A model generated the notes under the pieces. The model ran no database searches and was not told the DNA's origin. It saw nothing but the letters and a program-made list of their open reading frames with translations. Shown one piece after another: positions 43,453-52,759 of a stretch of DNA of 64,000 nt. Both the position numbers and the translations under genes were made by a program. Each line of letters starts with the position of its first letter. The first letter of the stretch is position 1. Origin of the DNA: Deltaproteobacteria bacterium ADurb.Bin207 (GTDB taxonomy: Bacteria > Myxococcota_A > Polyangia > Polyangiales > Polyangiaceae); assembly GCA_002070115.1 (NCBI GenBank), contig MWCO01000019.1, positions 1 to 64,000 on the forward strand, read 5' to 3'.

Positions 43453-45843
43453 ATGAAAAAGATCCAAGGGGAAGACGACCGTGGAGCACCGGACTTTCGA
43501 GGCCAACGAAAACTGTCAATATGGCCTTTTCTGGGCGTGCTTACCGTCACCTTGGCGGCGGCGATTGCGCCCGGATGCGCCGTGGGTGCTCCGGAGGAAG
43601 AGGAGCCAATCGCATCGGTGGAGGCGTACCTGACACTCGCCGAACGCATGGCGAGATACGAAAAAATCCGCGATGCCGCCGCTGCGCGAGGTATCACCTC
43701 TACAGCGTACTTGCTTGCAGGAATCGCTCATGCGGAGACCGGACTCGCGCATTGCTGGTCGGAAGCCACATGGGCTTGTCAGGGACCCTACTCGCCAGAT
43801 TGCAACGGACCGGTGATCGCTGGTGCAGGGGACGGACCTTGCTCCTTGCAGCAAGGGGGCCTCGGCATGTTTCAATTCGATGCCGGAACCTTCACCGATA
43901 CCCTCAACAAATATGGAAACGATGTTCTGACCATCGCTGGAAACACCAGCCACGCGATCAATTATGTCATCAATATGGTGAAAGTCTCTGCCTACACCAC
44001 CAACGCGGAGACCGATGCCAAAGCATTGCAGTGGATCAACAACTTCGACTTCGGAAACGGAACTCTGCGCGATCAATGGATCAAAACGGTCACCCGCTAC
44101 TACAACGGATGCCAACCAGGATGGTTCTGTTGGTCCGACCGATACAACCACTACAACAACAGCCTTCAAACCGTCGTCAACGAAACCGGTCTGGACTTCT
44201 GGATCGCCAACACGTGCAAACCCGAACCGGAAGTCTGCAACGGAAAAGACGATGACTGTGACAACGAGGTGGACGAAGACGATGTGTGTGAGAAAGAAGC
44301 GTTGCTGCTTGGCCAGTCTTGGGTAGCACCGGCGCGCACGACCGATATCGATGGCGATGGTCTCATGGACGTCTGCGGTCGCGGTATGGCGGGCGTATGG
44401 TGTCACCTGTCGCAGGCAACATCCTGGGGCGAAAATGGACCTGTCCTCGAACTCAGCGACAAAAGCGGATGGGATGACCCCACCAATTGGGGAACCATGC
44501 GCTGGGGAGATATCGATGGGGATGGGCGCGCCGACTTATGCGCAAGAGCCAATGCCAACGTGGATTGTTGGAAATCCGACGGAACGAAGCTGGCTACACA
44601 TGTCGTCGGCCCCGGCTGGTCCGACGATAGCGGATGGAATGACTTCAAATATCACTCTACCATTCGTCTTCTCGACATCGATGGTGACGGAAAAGACGAT
44701 CTATGCGCCAGAGCTGCAAAAGGTGTCGTCTGCTACCGATCGACCGGAAATGGGTTCGATACGGCGGTGGATGGACCCGCGTGGTCGAACGAGGCGGGCT
44801 ACGGTGAGCCGAAGTTTTACGGTACGTTGCGGACGGGAGATGTCAACGGCGACGGTCGGGAGGATCTATGTATTCGTTCGAAAGACGGCATGGAGTGTTG
44901 GCTTTCGAATGGATCGGGATTCCCTACGCGTGTGCAAGGGCCGAACTGGAGCGACGAATGGGGATGGTCAGCGTATCGATATTGGAGCACCATCCGATTG
45001 GTTGATGTCAACGGCGACCGGAAAGCGGATTTATGCGCTCGGGCTGCCGCTGGGCTCCGTTGTCACCTATCCCAAGGGGATTCCTTCGGTGAAGCCATCG
45101 AGGTCGCATCGTTGTCCGACGACAGCGGTTGGAATGACCCATCGAACTTCCTGACGTTGCGAACAGGAGATATCGACGGCAACGGGACACAAGACCTATG
45201 CGTGCGAGCCAATGCCAAAATTCACTGCTACCTGTGGAATGGCAACGGTTTCGACGCCATCGAGGGGCCCGATTGGTCCGATGCGGACGGGTGGAACGAA
45301 AAAAAATACTATCACTCGATTCAACTCGCGGACATGAATGGTGACGGACGAGCGGACCTTTGCGGTCGTCATGTCACCGGCTGGCGCTGCCACCCATCGA
45401 CTGGCAACGGATTTGGCGATGCCATCGAACTCGATGAGTTCACGGACGCGGGGGGTTGGGGTGTGAGCAAGTACTTCGCCACCGTATTGATTGGAGGAAC
45501 CGGATGCGTTCCATCCGACGAAGTGTGCAATGGGAAAGATGACGATTGTGACGGGCTGGTGGATGAAGATGGCGTATGTGACGAGACGGGGGGAACGGGC
45601 GGAGCGACTGGAAGTACGGGAGGGGCTGGTGGGAGTCAAAACTTGGGGGCAGGTGGGACGATGGCGGGAGGTTCCGCGGGAAAAGGCAATGACGTGGACA
45701 CGGTATCCCACGGGGATTGGTATTCCTCCAATTCTGACGAAGGCTGTACATGCCGATTGGCACCGAAGACACAAGGGAACCATGCCATGGTAGGATGGTT
45801 CTTACTTGCTCTTACCCTGTGGTATCGCTCACGCCGCCGCTAA
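43453..45843 (+). CDS. Lysozyme-like/FG-GAP repeat surface protein, MYXO-CTERM
   Basis: This 796-residue exported protein has a lipoprotein-like or signal segment (about 25-45, lipobox-like APGC) and then an SLT/lysozyme-like domain with IAHAETGL, the catalytic-type Glu, in the first 150 residues. Seven FG-GAP-like repeats of about 55 residues follow, each with a D-[IVM]-[DN]-G-[DN]-G/R loop and a paired Cys (DLCARA ... C). They are flanked by two CNGKDDDCD-type acidic motifs. A Gly/Ser linker leads to GCTCR, a hydrophobic helix and RSRRR, a MYXO-CTERM-type tail. It probably acts at the cell surface on peptidoglycan or glycans. ATG 43453 has GGAG six bases upstream. Confidence 0.8.
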   Translation: MKKIQGEDDRGAPDFRGQRKLSIWPFLGVLTVTLAAAIAPGCAVGAPEEEEPIASVEAYLTLAERMARYEKIRDAAAARGITSTAYLLAGIAHAETGLAHCWSEATWACQGPYSPDCNGPVIAGAGDGPCSLQQGGLGMFQFDAGTFTDTLNKYGNDVLTIAGNTSHAINYVINMVKVSAYTTNAETDAKALQWINNFDFGNGTLRDQWIKTVTRYYNGCQPGWFCWSDRYNHYNNSLQTVVNETGLDFWIANTCKPEPEVCNGKDDDCDNEVDEDDVCEKEALLLGQSWVAPARTTDIDGDGLMDVCGRGMAGVWCHLSQATSWGENGPVLELSDKSGWDDPTNWGTMRWGDIDGDGRADLCARANANVDCWKSDGTKLATHVVGPGWSDDSGWNDFKYHSTIRLLDIDGDGKDDLCARAAKGVVCYRSTGNGFDTAVDGPAWSNEAGYGEPKFYGTLRTGDVNGDGREDLCIRSKDGMECWLSNGSGFPTRVQGPNWSDEWGWSAYRYWSTIRLVDVNGDRKADLCARAAAGLRCHLSQGDSFGEAIEVASLSDDSGWNDPSNFLTLRTGDIDGNGTQDLCVRANAKIHCYLWNGNGFDAIEGPDWSDADGWNEKKYYHSIQLADMNGDGRADLCGRHVTGWRCHPSTGNGFGDAIELDEFTDAGGWGVSKYFATVLIGGTGCVPSDEVCNGKDDDCDGLVDEDGVCDETGGTGGATGSTGGAGGSQNLGAGGTMAGGSAGKGNDVDTVSHGDWYSSNSDEGCTCRLAPKTQGNHAMVGWFLLALTLWYRSRRR

Positions 45844-46350
45844 GACCAGTTCCCCGCATCTGCAACCCTTCTTTCACGACAAATTTGAGAAATATTCGTA
45901 GCTATCGACAACGAATCGGTCTATCTAACACGCCCCGCCACGGACCCATTGTTCTCAAGGTATGGTAAGTGAGGAATTTCGGGATATTCCTATCAGCAAG
46001 CTTGTGCCCTTCAGGCTCGTCGTTCTGGGACCGTGGCGACAAGGGCCGGGACTCCCATGCCGCTTTCCTACCATCCACATGGATTCTTCCATGGACCTGA
46101 CGTCGCGATTCGTATATGGGCGCGAAGTGCGTGAACCCAGCCCATCGTTTCCGAGCCTTGATCCTTGCTGTCGACGAAACAGGGATAAGCTCGGCTCAGC
46201 CAGGCCCACGCAAGCCAGTCCGAGGAATTCTTTCTGTTTTGCTTCAATCATGACTCGCTCTGGCACCTTGTACCCCTTGACCATGACCGCCTTTGAGCGC
46301 GCGTTTTTCGCGCTTGCGGGCTCATCGACATTCCGTTGACGGAGGCGCAC
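45844..46350. other. Intergenic region upstream of the Cmr-like operon
   Basis: About 507 bases without a supported gene. A 125-codon plus-strand frame (45962-46339) and a minus-strand frame opposite it are open, but neither has recognisable motifs or consistent codon bias. No CRISPR-type direct repeats are seen. GAGCGCGCG-TTTTT-CGCGC near 46295 can form a short hairpin just before the operon start, and TTGACC-type promoter-like sequence occurs nearby. The region should contain the operon promoter. Confidence 0.5.
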
Positions 46351-48687
46351 TTGTCGATCGACTGGAACCAGAAGCTCGCCTGGGCATTGCGCGACCTTCC
46401 TGACCCGAACCTCGATATCCTTCAACTCTCGGCCCACCGGGCGACGCTGCTCGGTTCCGAAGACCTTTCTGCAGATGTCGGCAATCGAGCCGATTGGCTC
46501 TTGTGTTCTGCGGACCGTGTCCCATTTCCTTCCGGCTCTTCTGCCGCGCGTGTTCAGGTGGATTGGGCTGCATTGCCTGAGGTTACCCACCCGCTGGCCA
46601 AGGAGCGTTTCGTCGCACAGCCGTTCGATCTCACGGCCGCTCAAAACGTCGTCGCGGAATTGCTAGCTGAATGTGCCTCTCGCTTCGATCGAGATGCGCG
46701 ACGAATGCTCCTGTGGATTTGGCGATACTTGCCCGAAAGACTCGCCGTCGCCGAAAAGGGTCCTGGCCCCATCGCTTCCCAATTCCCCGCGGACCCTCGT
46801 CTGCCCAACCTATCGTTGTGGCAACGATTCTCTTTCGATACGGCGTTGGCGACGGCTTCTCCTTCGCCGTGTTTCCTTGTGCTCAACATCTCTTCCCTCG
46901 AGGCCGCTTGCGCCGAATCGGCTACGCCAGAAGACCTGTGGACGGTGGGCTCGATGGCTTTCGAACTCATCTGGCACGCTCTATTGCCCATTATCGAAAC
47001 CTATGGTCCAACGGCCATCCTCTCTCCTTGTCTCCGTGGCAACCCGAAACTGGATGCTTGGCTTGCGGAACAAGGGATTTCGGCAGCTCAAGATGTGTCG
47101 GCACCAGCGCTGACCCCCTCGACGATGATCGGTTTGCCCAACGTCGTCGTGGCGCTCGTCGAGGCGGATCAGGCCCAAAGTCTCGGCGAAGCCTGTAAAC
47201 AACGCTTCGACGACCATTGGGCGAGTGTGGTGTCTGCTATCCGCGACAAGTTGACGAAAGCCAAGTGGGCAAAACAAAGCAACGAATCGTGGAAGGGCTC
47301 CTGGTCTCGACAGACGCCTCGTGCGTGGGAATTGCACTGGACGGCGGTGCGCTGGGCCGATGATTCGACAGGAGCCGGCAATCTGCTGTCCAAGCAAGAA
47401 GTATCTGCTTTGGAGAAATGGGCTCGTGTGCAAGAAAGCGCGGCGGGACTCGAAGACCCGTGGCCTGGTATTTACTACGGGCTTTGGTACTCTGCCGCGC
47501 TCGCCGCCTCTGGGGCTCGGCAGCGTCTCGGCTCGATTTCGGTGCTTTCCGAACCCTCCCCGACTTGTTCCTCTTGTGGGCATCGCGAGGCGTTGCACGA
47601 CGGTTCCGGTGATGTGCAAGCTTTTTGGGCTCCGCTGGTCGGTCCCAAAGGCAAGACCTCCGGCGCCGTGCATGGGGACGAGCGCTTGTGCGCCGTATGC
47701 ACCATGCGGCGTCTGGCTGGGCAGCTTGGCTCAACGACCGTCCCCGAAGGATTGCGGGCCCTGGCGAATGAGCCATCGTACGCCGTGATGGTGCTGTCGC
47801 TCGACCAGCCTTTCGCGCTGCTTCGGGGAGGCAAAGAACTCAAACAAATGGCTTCGTTGGCCGATTGCGTGCATAGCGAGTTGGACAAAGGATTCACCAA
47901 ACGCGCTCGCGCTCATGTCAAAGAAGTTCTCGATACACCGGCTTTGCTAGGTCCGGCTCGGCAGCTCGCGGTGCAGGAGGCTCTCGATGAGTCGATGGCC
48001 GCTCTGGCCGAAATCATCCACCAAGCCGGCGCTTTCGCTCTCCAAATCTCCGACCGAGAAATCATTCTGTTGGCTCCGACCCATCGCGTCTATGACTTGG
48101 CTCGGGCCACGCACGCGTTGCTACAGACGAGCTTTGCGCAGGTCCCGACGCATGGCGGAACGAAACTCGCCCTGCGCGTGGGTTCCGTCGCTTCGCACAG
48201 TGCCGTCATCACCATCGTCCCAGGGGCTGAGGCTCCCGGTCCGGTACTCAAAGACTGTTTGGAAAAGCTGCAAGACCTGGCTCGCGCACAACTTGGTGGG
48301 GACGCACTCGTCATCACACGACGATCCGTTCACGAGGAAGAACGCCTATTCGCCGCCCATTGGAACGATCTGGCCGCTTCCATGGATATCTTGATGGCCT
48401 CGATGCCATCTGTTTCCAGCTTGCAGCGTTTGGCCCAATCCCTTTCGCACGTAGCCCCGGCTCTCTCGAATGCCGACTTGGATAAATCCTCGGTCATGGC
48501 GCGTGCTTCGCTCGTCGTCACCACCCTTGAAGAGCTGAGTCTTGAAGAAAATTTGGACCACGAGGCGATCGCACGCGCCGTGTGTACCCTCGTAGACCAT
48601 TGTGTTCGTTGTCCTGGAGGCATGGAGGAGAATCACGCGCTCGATGCCCTTCACATTGCCGCGAGCTTGCGTGGAGCTGGTCAATGA
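46351..48687 (+). CDS. cmr2: Divergent Cas10/Cmr2, type III CRISPR effector large subunit
   Basis: This 778-residue protein matches the Cmr2 plan. The N-terminal WALRDLPDPNLDI corresponds to the Cmr2 LHDPPDK region, but the His-Asp pair is Arg14-Asp15, so the HD nuclease motif looks lost. ADWLLCSADRVPFP and the first palm (LSPCLRGNPKLDAWLAEQG) follow. A zinc ribbon is intact (C406xxC409 and C447xxC450). In the second palm Asp485 remains (YAVMVLSLD), but the GGDD site appears to be LAPTH (574-578), so cyclic oligoadenylate synthesis is unlikely. The start is TTG 46351, with GGAGG five bases upstream; TTG 46336 is an alternative. It is the first of five overlapping genes. Confidence 0.85.
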   Translation: MSIDWNQKLAWALRDLPDPNLDILQLSAHRATLLGSEDLSADVGNRADWLLCSADRVPFPSGSSAARVQVDWAALPEVTHPLAKERFVAQPFDLTAAQNVVAELLAECASRFDRDARRMLLWIWRYLPERLAVAEKGPGPIASQFPADPRLPNLSLWQRFSFDTALATASPSPCFLVLNISSLEAACAESATPEDLWTVGSMAFELIWHALLPIIETYGPTAILSPCLRGNPKLDAWLAEQGISAAQDVSAPALTPSTMIGLPNVVVALVEADQAQSLGEACKQRFDDHWASVVSAIRDKLTKAKWAKQSNESWKGSWSRQTPRAWELHWTAVRWADDSTGAGNLLSKQEVSALEKWARVQESAAGLEDPWPGIYYGLWYSAALAASGARQRLGSISVLSEPSPTCSSCGHREALHDGSGDVQAFWAPLVGPKGKTSGAVHGDERLCAVCTMRRLAGQLGSTTVPEGLRALANEPSYAVMVLSLDQPFALLRGGKELKQMASLADCVHSELDKGFTKRARAHVKEVLDTPALLGPARQLAVQEALDESMAALAEIIHQAGAFALQISDREIILLAPTHRVYDLARATHALLQTSFAQVPTHGGTKLALRVGSVASHSAVITIVPGAEAPGPVLKDCLEKLQDLARAQLGGDALVITRRSVHEEERLFAAHWNDLAASMDILMASMPSVSSLQRLAQSLSHVAPALSNADLDKSSVMARASLVVTTLEELSLEENLDHEAIARAVCTLVDHCVRCPGGMEENHALDALHIAASLRGAGQ

Positions 48688-49655
48688 AGACGGATGTCCT
48701 GATCGTTCCCAACGATACTTTGGTGCTTGCACTGGGGCACGGCCCCCGCGGCCGATATATGCGGTCCTTCGACGGTCGTTTGCCGCCTGATCTGTTTCTG
48801 CAGATGCTGCATGCGGCCTATGCCTCATGCGGGCTGCAAACCCCTCGAACCATGCGTATTACAGCACAGCTCGTGGCCATGGGAGTGGGAGGACGATTGG
48901 AACCGCTCTATCCGGTTCCGGATGATCTCGTGGTTGAACCCGGTGCGAAAGACGCTGTCTGGGCACAACCCGCCTACTTCGAAATGGTCAGTGAAGACGT
49001 GGTCCAGCACGATATGGGCAACTTGCACCTACTCGTAGCATTGAGCCGTAATCCGGATACTCATCCTTTCGATGCTTTCCTGACTCGAAAAGGAGTGCGG
49101 GTCTGGGCCGAACGAAAACCTCAACGGCTGACCGAGGGGGAACACTATCTGCCCTTGTCTCGGCTATTCGAAATCGAATTGCGAGGTAGCGGAGAGCAAA
49201 CCGCTGCCCACTTGTTCGTCAAACCGGGAGTCGGTTTTCTTGTCTCCTTCGAAACCCCCGACGATTCCCCAACGCTTCCGCTTCCCATGACGGTGCGCGC
49301 TTCCCTCGAAAATCGATCGGTACAAATCGAAGAAGCACAATACCCCTTGCCCACAATCGAAACCAAATCGCGTAAACGCTGGCGCTTGTGCTTGCTATCT
49401 CATCTCCATGTCGAAAATGGTGGGTGGCCCCCGTGGGTCGATGGTGCGACGCTCACCACAAGGGCTCCTCTGCCAGAGGGCGGTAAGGTGGTCGCCGTGG
49501 CTCGACGACGTGGAGAAAATGTTGTTGGGGCGCCATTCAATACGACCCCGGGCCCAGCCCAAACCATCATTCCCATCGGGACCACCTTGTTCATTGAATT
49601 CGAAGAGCCGGTGCAAGTTGAGCAGTCGGCCGAGATCCTTGCGGGAGGAAGCTAA
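48684..49655 (+). CDS. cmr3: Cmr3-like Cas5-type subunit
   Basis: This 323-residue RAMP protein overlaps cas10 by four bases (ATGA). The N terminus, with MRSFDGRLPPDLFLQML, corresponds to the Cmr3 FRDGRPF...PPSTL region. A middle segment, RVWAERKPQRLTEGEHYLPL, matches the Cmr3 pattern that precedes the LF-type strand. The C-terminal half has RWRLCLLSHLHVENGGWPPWV and IPIGTTLFIEF, as Cmr3. It would bind the crRNA 5' handle region and Cas10 at the base of the complex. Similarity is moderate and the glycine-rich features are weaker than usual. Confidence 0.75.
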   Translation: MKTDVLIVPNDTLVLALGHGPRGRYMRSFDGRLPPDLFLQMLHAAYASCGLQTPRTMRITAQLVAMGVGGRLEPLYPVPDDLVVEPGAKDAVWAQPAYFEMVSEDVVQHDMGNLHLLVALSRNPDTHPFDAFLTRKGVRVWAERKPQRLTEGEHYLPLSRLFEIELRGSGEQTAAHLFVKPGVGFLVSFETPDDSPTLPLPMTVRASLENRSVQIEEAQYPLPTIETKSRKRWRLCLLSHLHVENGGWPPWVDGATLTTRAPLPEGGKVVAVARRRGENVVGAPFNTTPGPAQTIIPIGTTLFIEFEEPVQVEQSAEILAGGS

Positions 49656-50497
49656 TGATGTCCACGGATTCCGTCGTTTTGAGCCTCTACTTCGAGACAC
49701 CTCTCCACGCGCCTTCCGGCAGCGTGGTCGGTACCATCGAGCAACCGGTGCAACGTGAGCGTACCACCCAGTGGCCCGTCATCTACGCTTCCACCCTCGA
49801 AAGCTCACTACGAACCTCGTTCATGCAAACCGCCGGAGAACAAGCAGCGAAAGCCCTGTTCGGCGATGACAATGGCGGCGGTTTGAGCATCAGCGATGCA
49901 CGATTGCTCCTGTTTCCAGTTCGCTCTTCCGCCGCTCCTTTCCTCTGGCTCACATGCCCCGCTGTCGTCTCCAGACTACGAAGAGACCTCGGAAGAACCG
50001 TCGGTATCCAAATCCCTCCCGCCCCTTCCGTCAAAACCGACGAGATCGTGACGAGCCAGGCTTGGTCCCATGGTGATTCTCCTCTCGCCGCCGACGACAT
50101 CGTTCTCAAACCTCGCGCGGGCTATGATGCCTCCAAACTCATGGCGCTGCTGCCTTCCGATAGCTCCGCTTATGATGTGTTCGCCAAAGAAGTCGAAGCG
50201 TCTTTCGGCCTGGTTTCCGATGAAGTCTTCGGCTTCCTCGTGCGAACGGGAACCGAAGTGCGTGTGATTGACGGTGTGCTCGGAGATGAAGGCAACCCTT
50301 GCTACGACGAAGCCATTCCCGCAGACTCACTGTTTTACGTACCCATTATCGGCATCGGCACCAAAGAGGCGAAAGCCACCGCGTTGACGCGCTTCGCGGA
50401 AGGCTGCGGTACCCATGTCCGCGTCGGAAACGGCGAGCCCATCGGACGAGGTTGGGCGCGAACACGATTGCTCAAAGCGGAGGGAAGCGCGCAATGA
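49655..50497 (+). CDS. cmr4: Cmr4-like Cas7 backbone subunit, catalytic Asp replaced
   Basis: This 280-residue protein clearly belongs to Cmr4. [20 protein letters not shown] corresponds to the loop TPLHxGSGxxVGxVDxPIQRE. His18 is kept, but the Asp that cuts target RNA in Cmr4 (Asp26 in P. furiosus) is Glu29 here. The [20 protein letters not shown] segment matches Cmr4 closely, and the C-terminal [15 protein letters not shown] loop remains. It would form the helical backbone along the crRNA. Reduced or lost RNA cleavage is inferred. Overlap with cmr3 is one base (TAATG). Confidence 0.85.
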
Positions 50498-50859
50498 AAA
50501 CGAGAGAACAACTCCGAGCCGAACGCGCGAGTTCCATGGTTGCGGCACTCAAAGCCGATGCCATCCGAGACTATTCCATCGAGGTTCGTGCCTTCCCGTC
50601 CTTGGTTCACCAAGCCGGACTCGCGCCCGCTCTCGCCATCCTCAAAGCGAAAGGCGGCCAGGCAAAAAGCTTCCTGTACGACCACGTCTCCGCTTGGGTG
50701 AGCGAAACCACCTTCGCCGACCCCAAAGGCGACGCCCTGTCGCTGATCATCAAAAATCCCGCCATCCATCTGCTGCGCGCACAAGAAGAAGCTCTCGCGT
50801 TCTGCTCTTGGTTGCGACGCTTCGCGGAGGCCAGGGAGCCGAAAGCGAGGAAAGCATGA
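50494..50859 (+). CDS. cmr5: Cmr5-like small subunit
   Basis: This 121-residue all-helical protein carries the Cmr5 core [12 protein letters not shown] at the N terminus and [20 protein letters not shown], which fits the family pattern of a conserved Gly-Leu between two helices. It would stack along the Cmr4 backbone as the small subunit (Cas11-like). It overlaps both neighbours by four bases. Confidence 0.82.
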
Positions 50860-51995
50860 CCCGCGCCCTCCCCGTCGACCTCGGCAACCTTCCCGACTCC
50901 GAGGGCGCCGCGGCGGCAAACCCAAGCCTGCAGCTCGTCCGATGGCATCAATGGGGCAACAATTGGTCGTTGGACGACGACCAAGAACAAAGTCGTGACC
51001 TCGATGCCATGGTCGTCTTCGACACCGATAGCTCGGTTCGAAACGTGCTCCAAAAAGGTCTCGAACAACTCCGCGCTCGCGCCGCAGGACGTGCCCGCGC
51101 CCTCAAAGCGCGTGGCCTGCAAGTCCTCAAGCTTCGCCTACCATGCTCGGGCCGTGTGTTGCGAATGACCGGCGACGCTCCCCCAGGGGAAATCGGTTTC
51201 ACTCTGCATCGATCCCTCGGTGTCCCTTATATGACCGCTCCCATGGTGCGCTTCATCATGCGGGTCGCGACTTCCCAATCCGCGGAACTCGTCTGGCCCG
51301 AACACCTGAGGGAAGAGTCGGAACAACAACAAATCTTACAACAACTCCATCCCTCCTCCCTCTCTGACCCCCCTTGCCCTTCCGCCATCATCGTGTTCGA
51401 TGCGTTTCCCGTCAAACTGCCTGTCGTCGAACGAAGAAAATCAGATCTGCGATGGACCATCGCCAACGGCCTCACCCCGGAAGAGCCCCTTATGACCGCC
51501 TCCGAGTTGCGGCGACGACAAGCCCTTTGCGTCGACATGGATACCGAACTCGAATTCTGGTTCGCGGCCCCCGATGCACAACTATTGGAACTCGCCCAAC
51601 GACACCTCGAACTCGGACTCGTTCTGCTCGGACTACAACTGCCGCCCGTGGTCGAAGAGCCCGAACCTGAACCCGAAACCCAAGAAAGTGAAGCTAACGA
51701 CGACGAGGAAGAGATTTCCCCCGAAAATATGCCTCCGACCGAAATCTCCCCCGATGTCGCTACCATCACCGTCGCCGTCCCCACCGTCCAGTACTTGCCC
51801 AACAACGGGCGCGTGGTCGTCATGTTCCTGCCCCCCGGTGGAAGAGACCACATGAAAGCCGAGGAACATATCAACGGTATCGTGATGCCCGACGATCTTC
51901 GAAAACGCCTCAAGAAAAAGAAGGTGATCACCCAGGTGCGCGTCGAAGTCGAAGCTGTCGGAAACTCATGGAAAATCCGTGGGTTACAGCAGTAG
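50856..51995 (+). CDS. cmr6: Cmr6-like Cas7-type subunit with C-terminal extension
   Basis: This 379-residue protein has Cmr6 features: [20 protein letters not shown] corresponds to GLTLHxxYGVPYIPGSSLKG, and IIVFDAFPV matches VxFFDAxP. The PGSSLKG and the glycine-rich loop near the usual C-terminal end are altered or missing. After an acidic linker ([10 protein letters not shown]...DDEEE, about 260-290) there is an extra 90-residue beta-rich domain with [12 protein letters not shown] and [17 protein letters not shown], basic enough for RNA binding. In Cmr complexes Cmr6 caps the backbone near the crRNA 3' end. It is the last gene; the SDR gene converges with a 9-base gap. Confidence 0.75.
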
Positions 51996-52003
51996 CGCCC
52001 CGC

Positions 52004-52759
52004 TCAATACCGCATCCTTCTCGCGATGACCCCCCACGCCAAGTCTGGTATCGAACGCGCCAAATACATCGTGCTCGCCACCGGCCACGGATACGACACC
52101 ACCGGCATGCCACGATGAATCCCCTGTAAGGTCATCTCCGCTGCCCGCTCTACATCGAGCAAAAACGGCATCTTGAATCGATTGCCCTTCGTCATCGCCG
52201 TGTCGATGAACCCAGGACGAACATCCACCACGCGAATGCCCTGGCTCGCGAGATCCGCTCGAAGAGTCTCCAAAAATGTACCCAACGCAGCCTTGCTCGC
52301 ACTATACGCCCCCGTCTTCGGCAAACCCCGCATCCCCGCCAAGCTCGAGATCCCCACCAACGTCCCCCTCTTTCTCTTCAACATGCACTCCATACCCGCA
52401 AACAACGTCGCAAACGCACCCATCACGTTGACCTGCAACACTGCGGAGACATCCTTCCAATCGAGCCTATACGCTGCCTTCGTCCGACCAACTCCCGCGT
52501 TGGCGATCACCAAATCAAACCCGCCAGTCTGCTGATCCCACCAACGAATCGATTCAAATACCGCTTCCGGCTGGCTCACGTCCAGAACGCATACTTGCGC
52601 TTGCCCACCGTCGGCGCGAATCGATTCCGCCGCGCTCCGAAGCTCCGATTCGCGACGTGCCGCCAGGATCACTCGCGTGCCTTGACGCGATAACCGCTTG
52701 GAAAGCGCCAGCCCAAGACCGCTGGAAGCCCCAGTGATAAACGCATTATTGTACATCAT
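52004..52759 (-). CDS. Short-chain dehydrogenase/reductase
   Basis: This 251-residue classical SDR has the coenzyme motif TGASSGLG, the NAG motif VIANAG, the catalytic Ser in GISSLAGM and YSASK (Tyr and Lys). After the Lys, VRPGFIDTAMTKG is typical. The substrate is not known. It lies opposite the Cmr-like operon's 3' end and is divergent from the glycosyltransferase. Confidence 0.9.
   Translation of the reverse strand: MMYNNAFITGASSGLGLALSKRLSRQGTRVILAARRESELRSAAESIRADGGQAQVCVLDVSQPEAVFESIRWWDQQTGGFDLVIANAGVGRTKAAYRLDWKDVSAVLQVNVMGAFATLFAGMECMLKRKRGTLVGISSLAGMRGLPKTGAYSASKAALGTFLETLRADLASQGIRVVDVRPGFIDTAMTKGNRFKMPFLLDVERAAEMTLQGIHRGMPVVSYPWPVASTMYLARSIPDLAWGVIARRMRY

Noticed and set aside
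45962-46339. Plus-strand 125-codon frame before the Cmr-like operon
   Set aside because: There is no recognisable motif, the composition is mixed, and there is an equally open frame on the other strand. I list the region as intergenic, with a finding.
46351-51995. CRISPR array near the Cmr-like genes
   Set aside because: I looked in the upstream and downstream gaps for 28-37 bp direct repeats and saw none. The operon is followed directly by a converging SDR gene.
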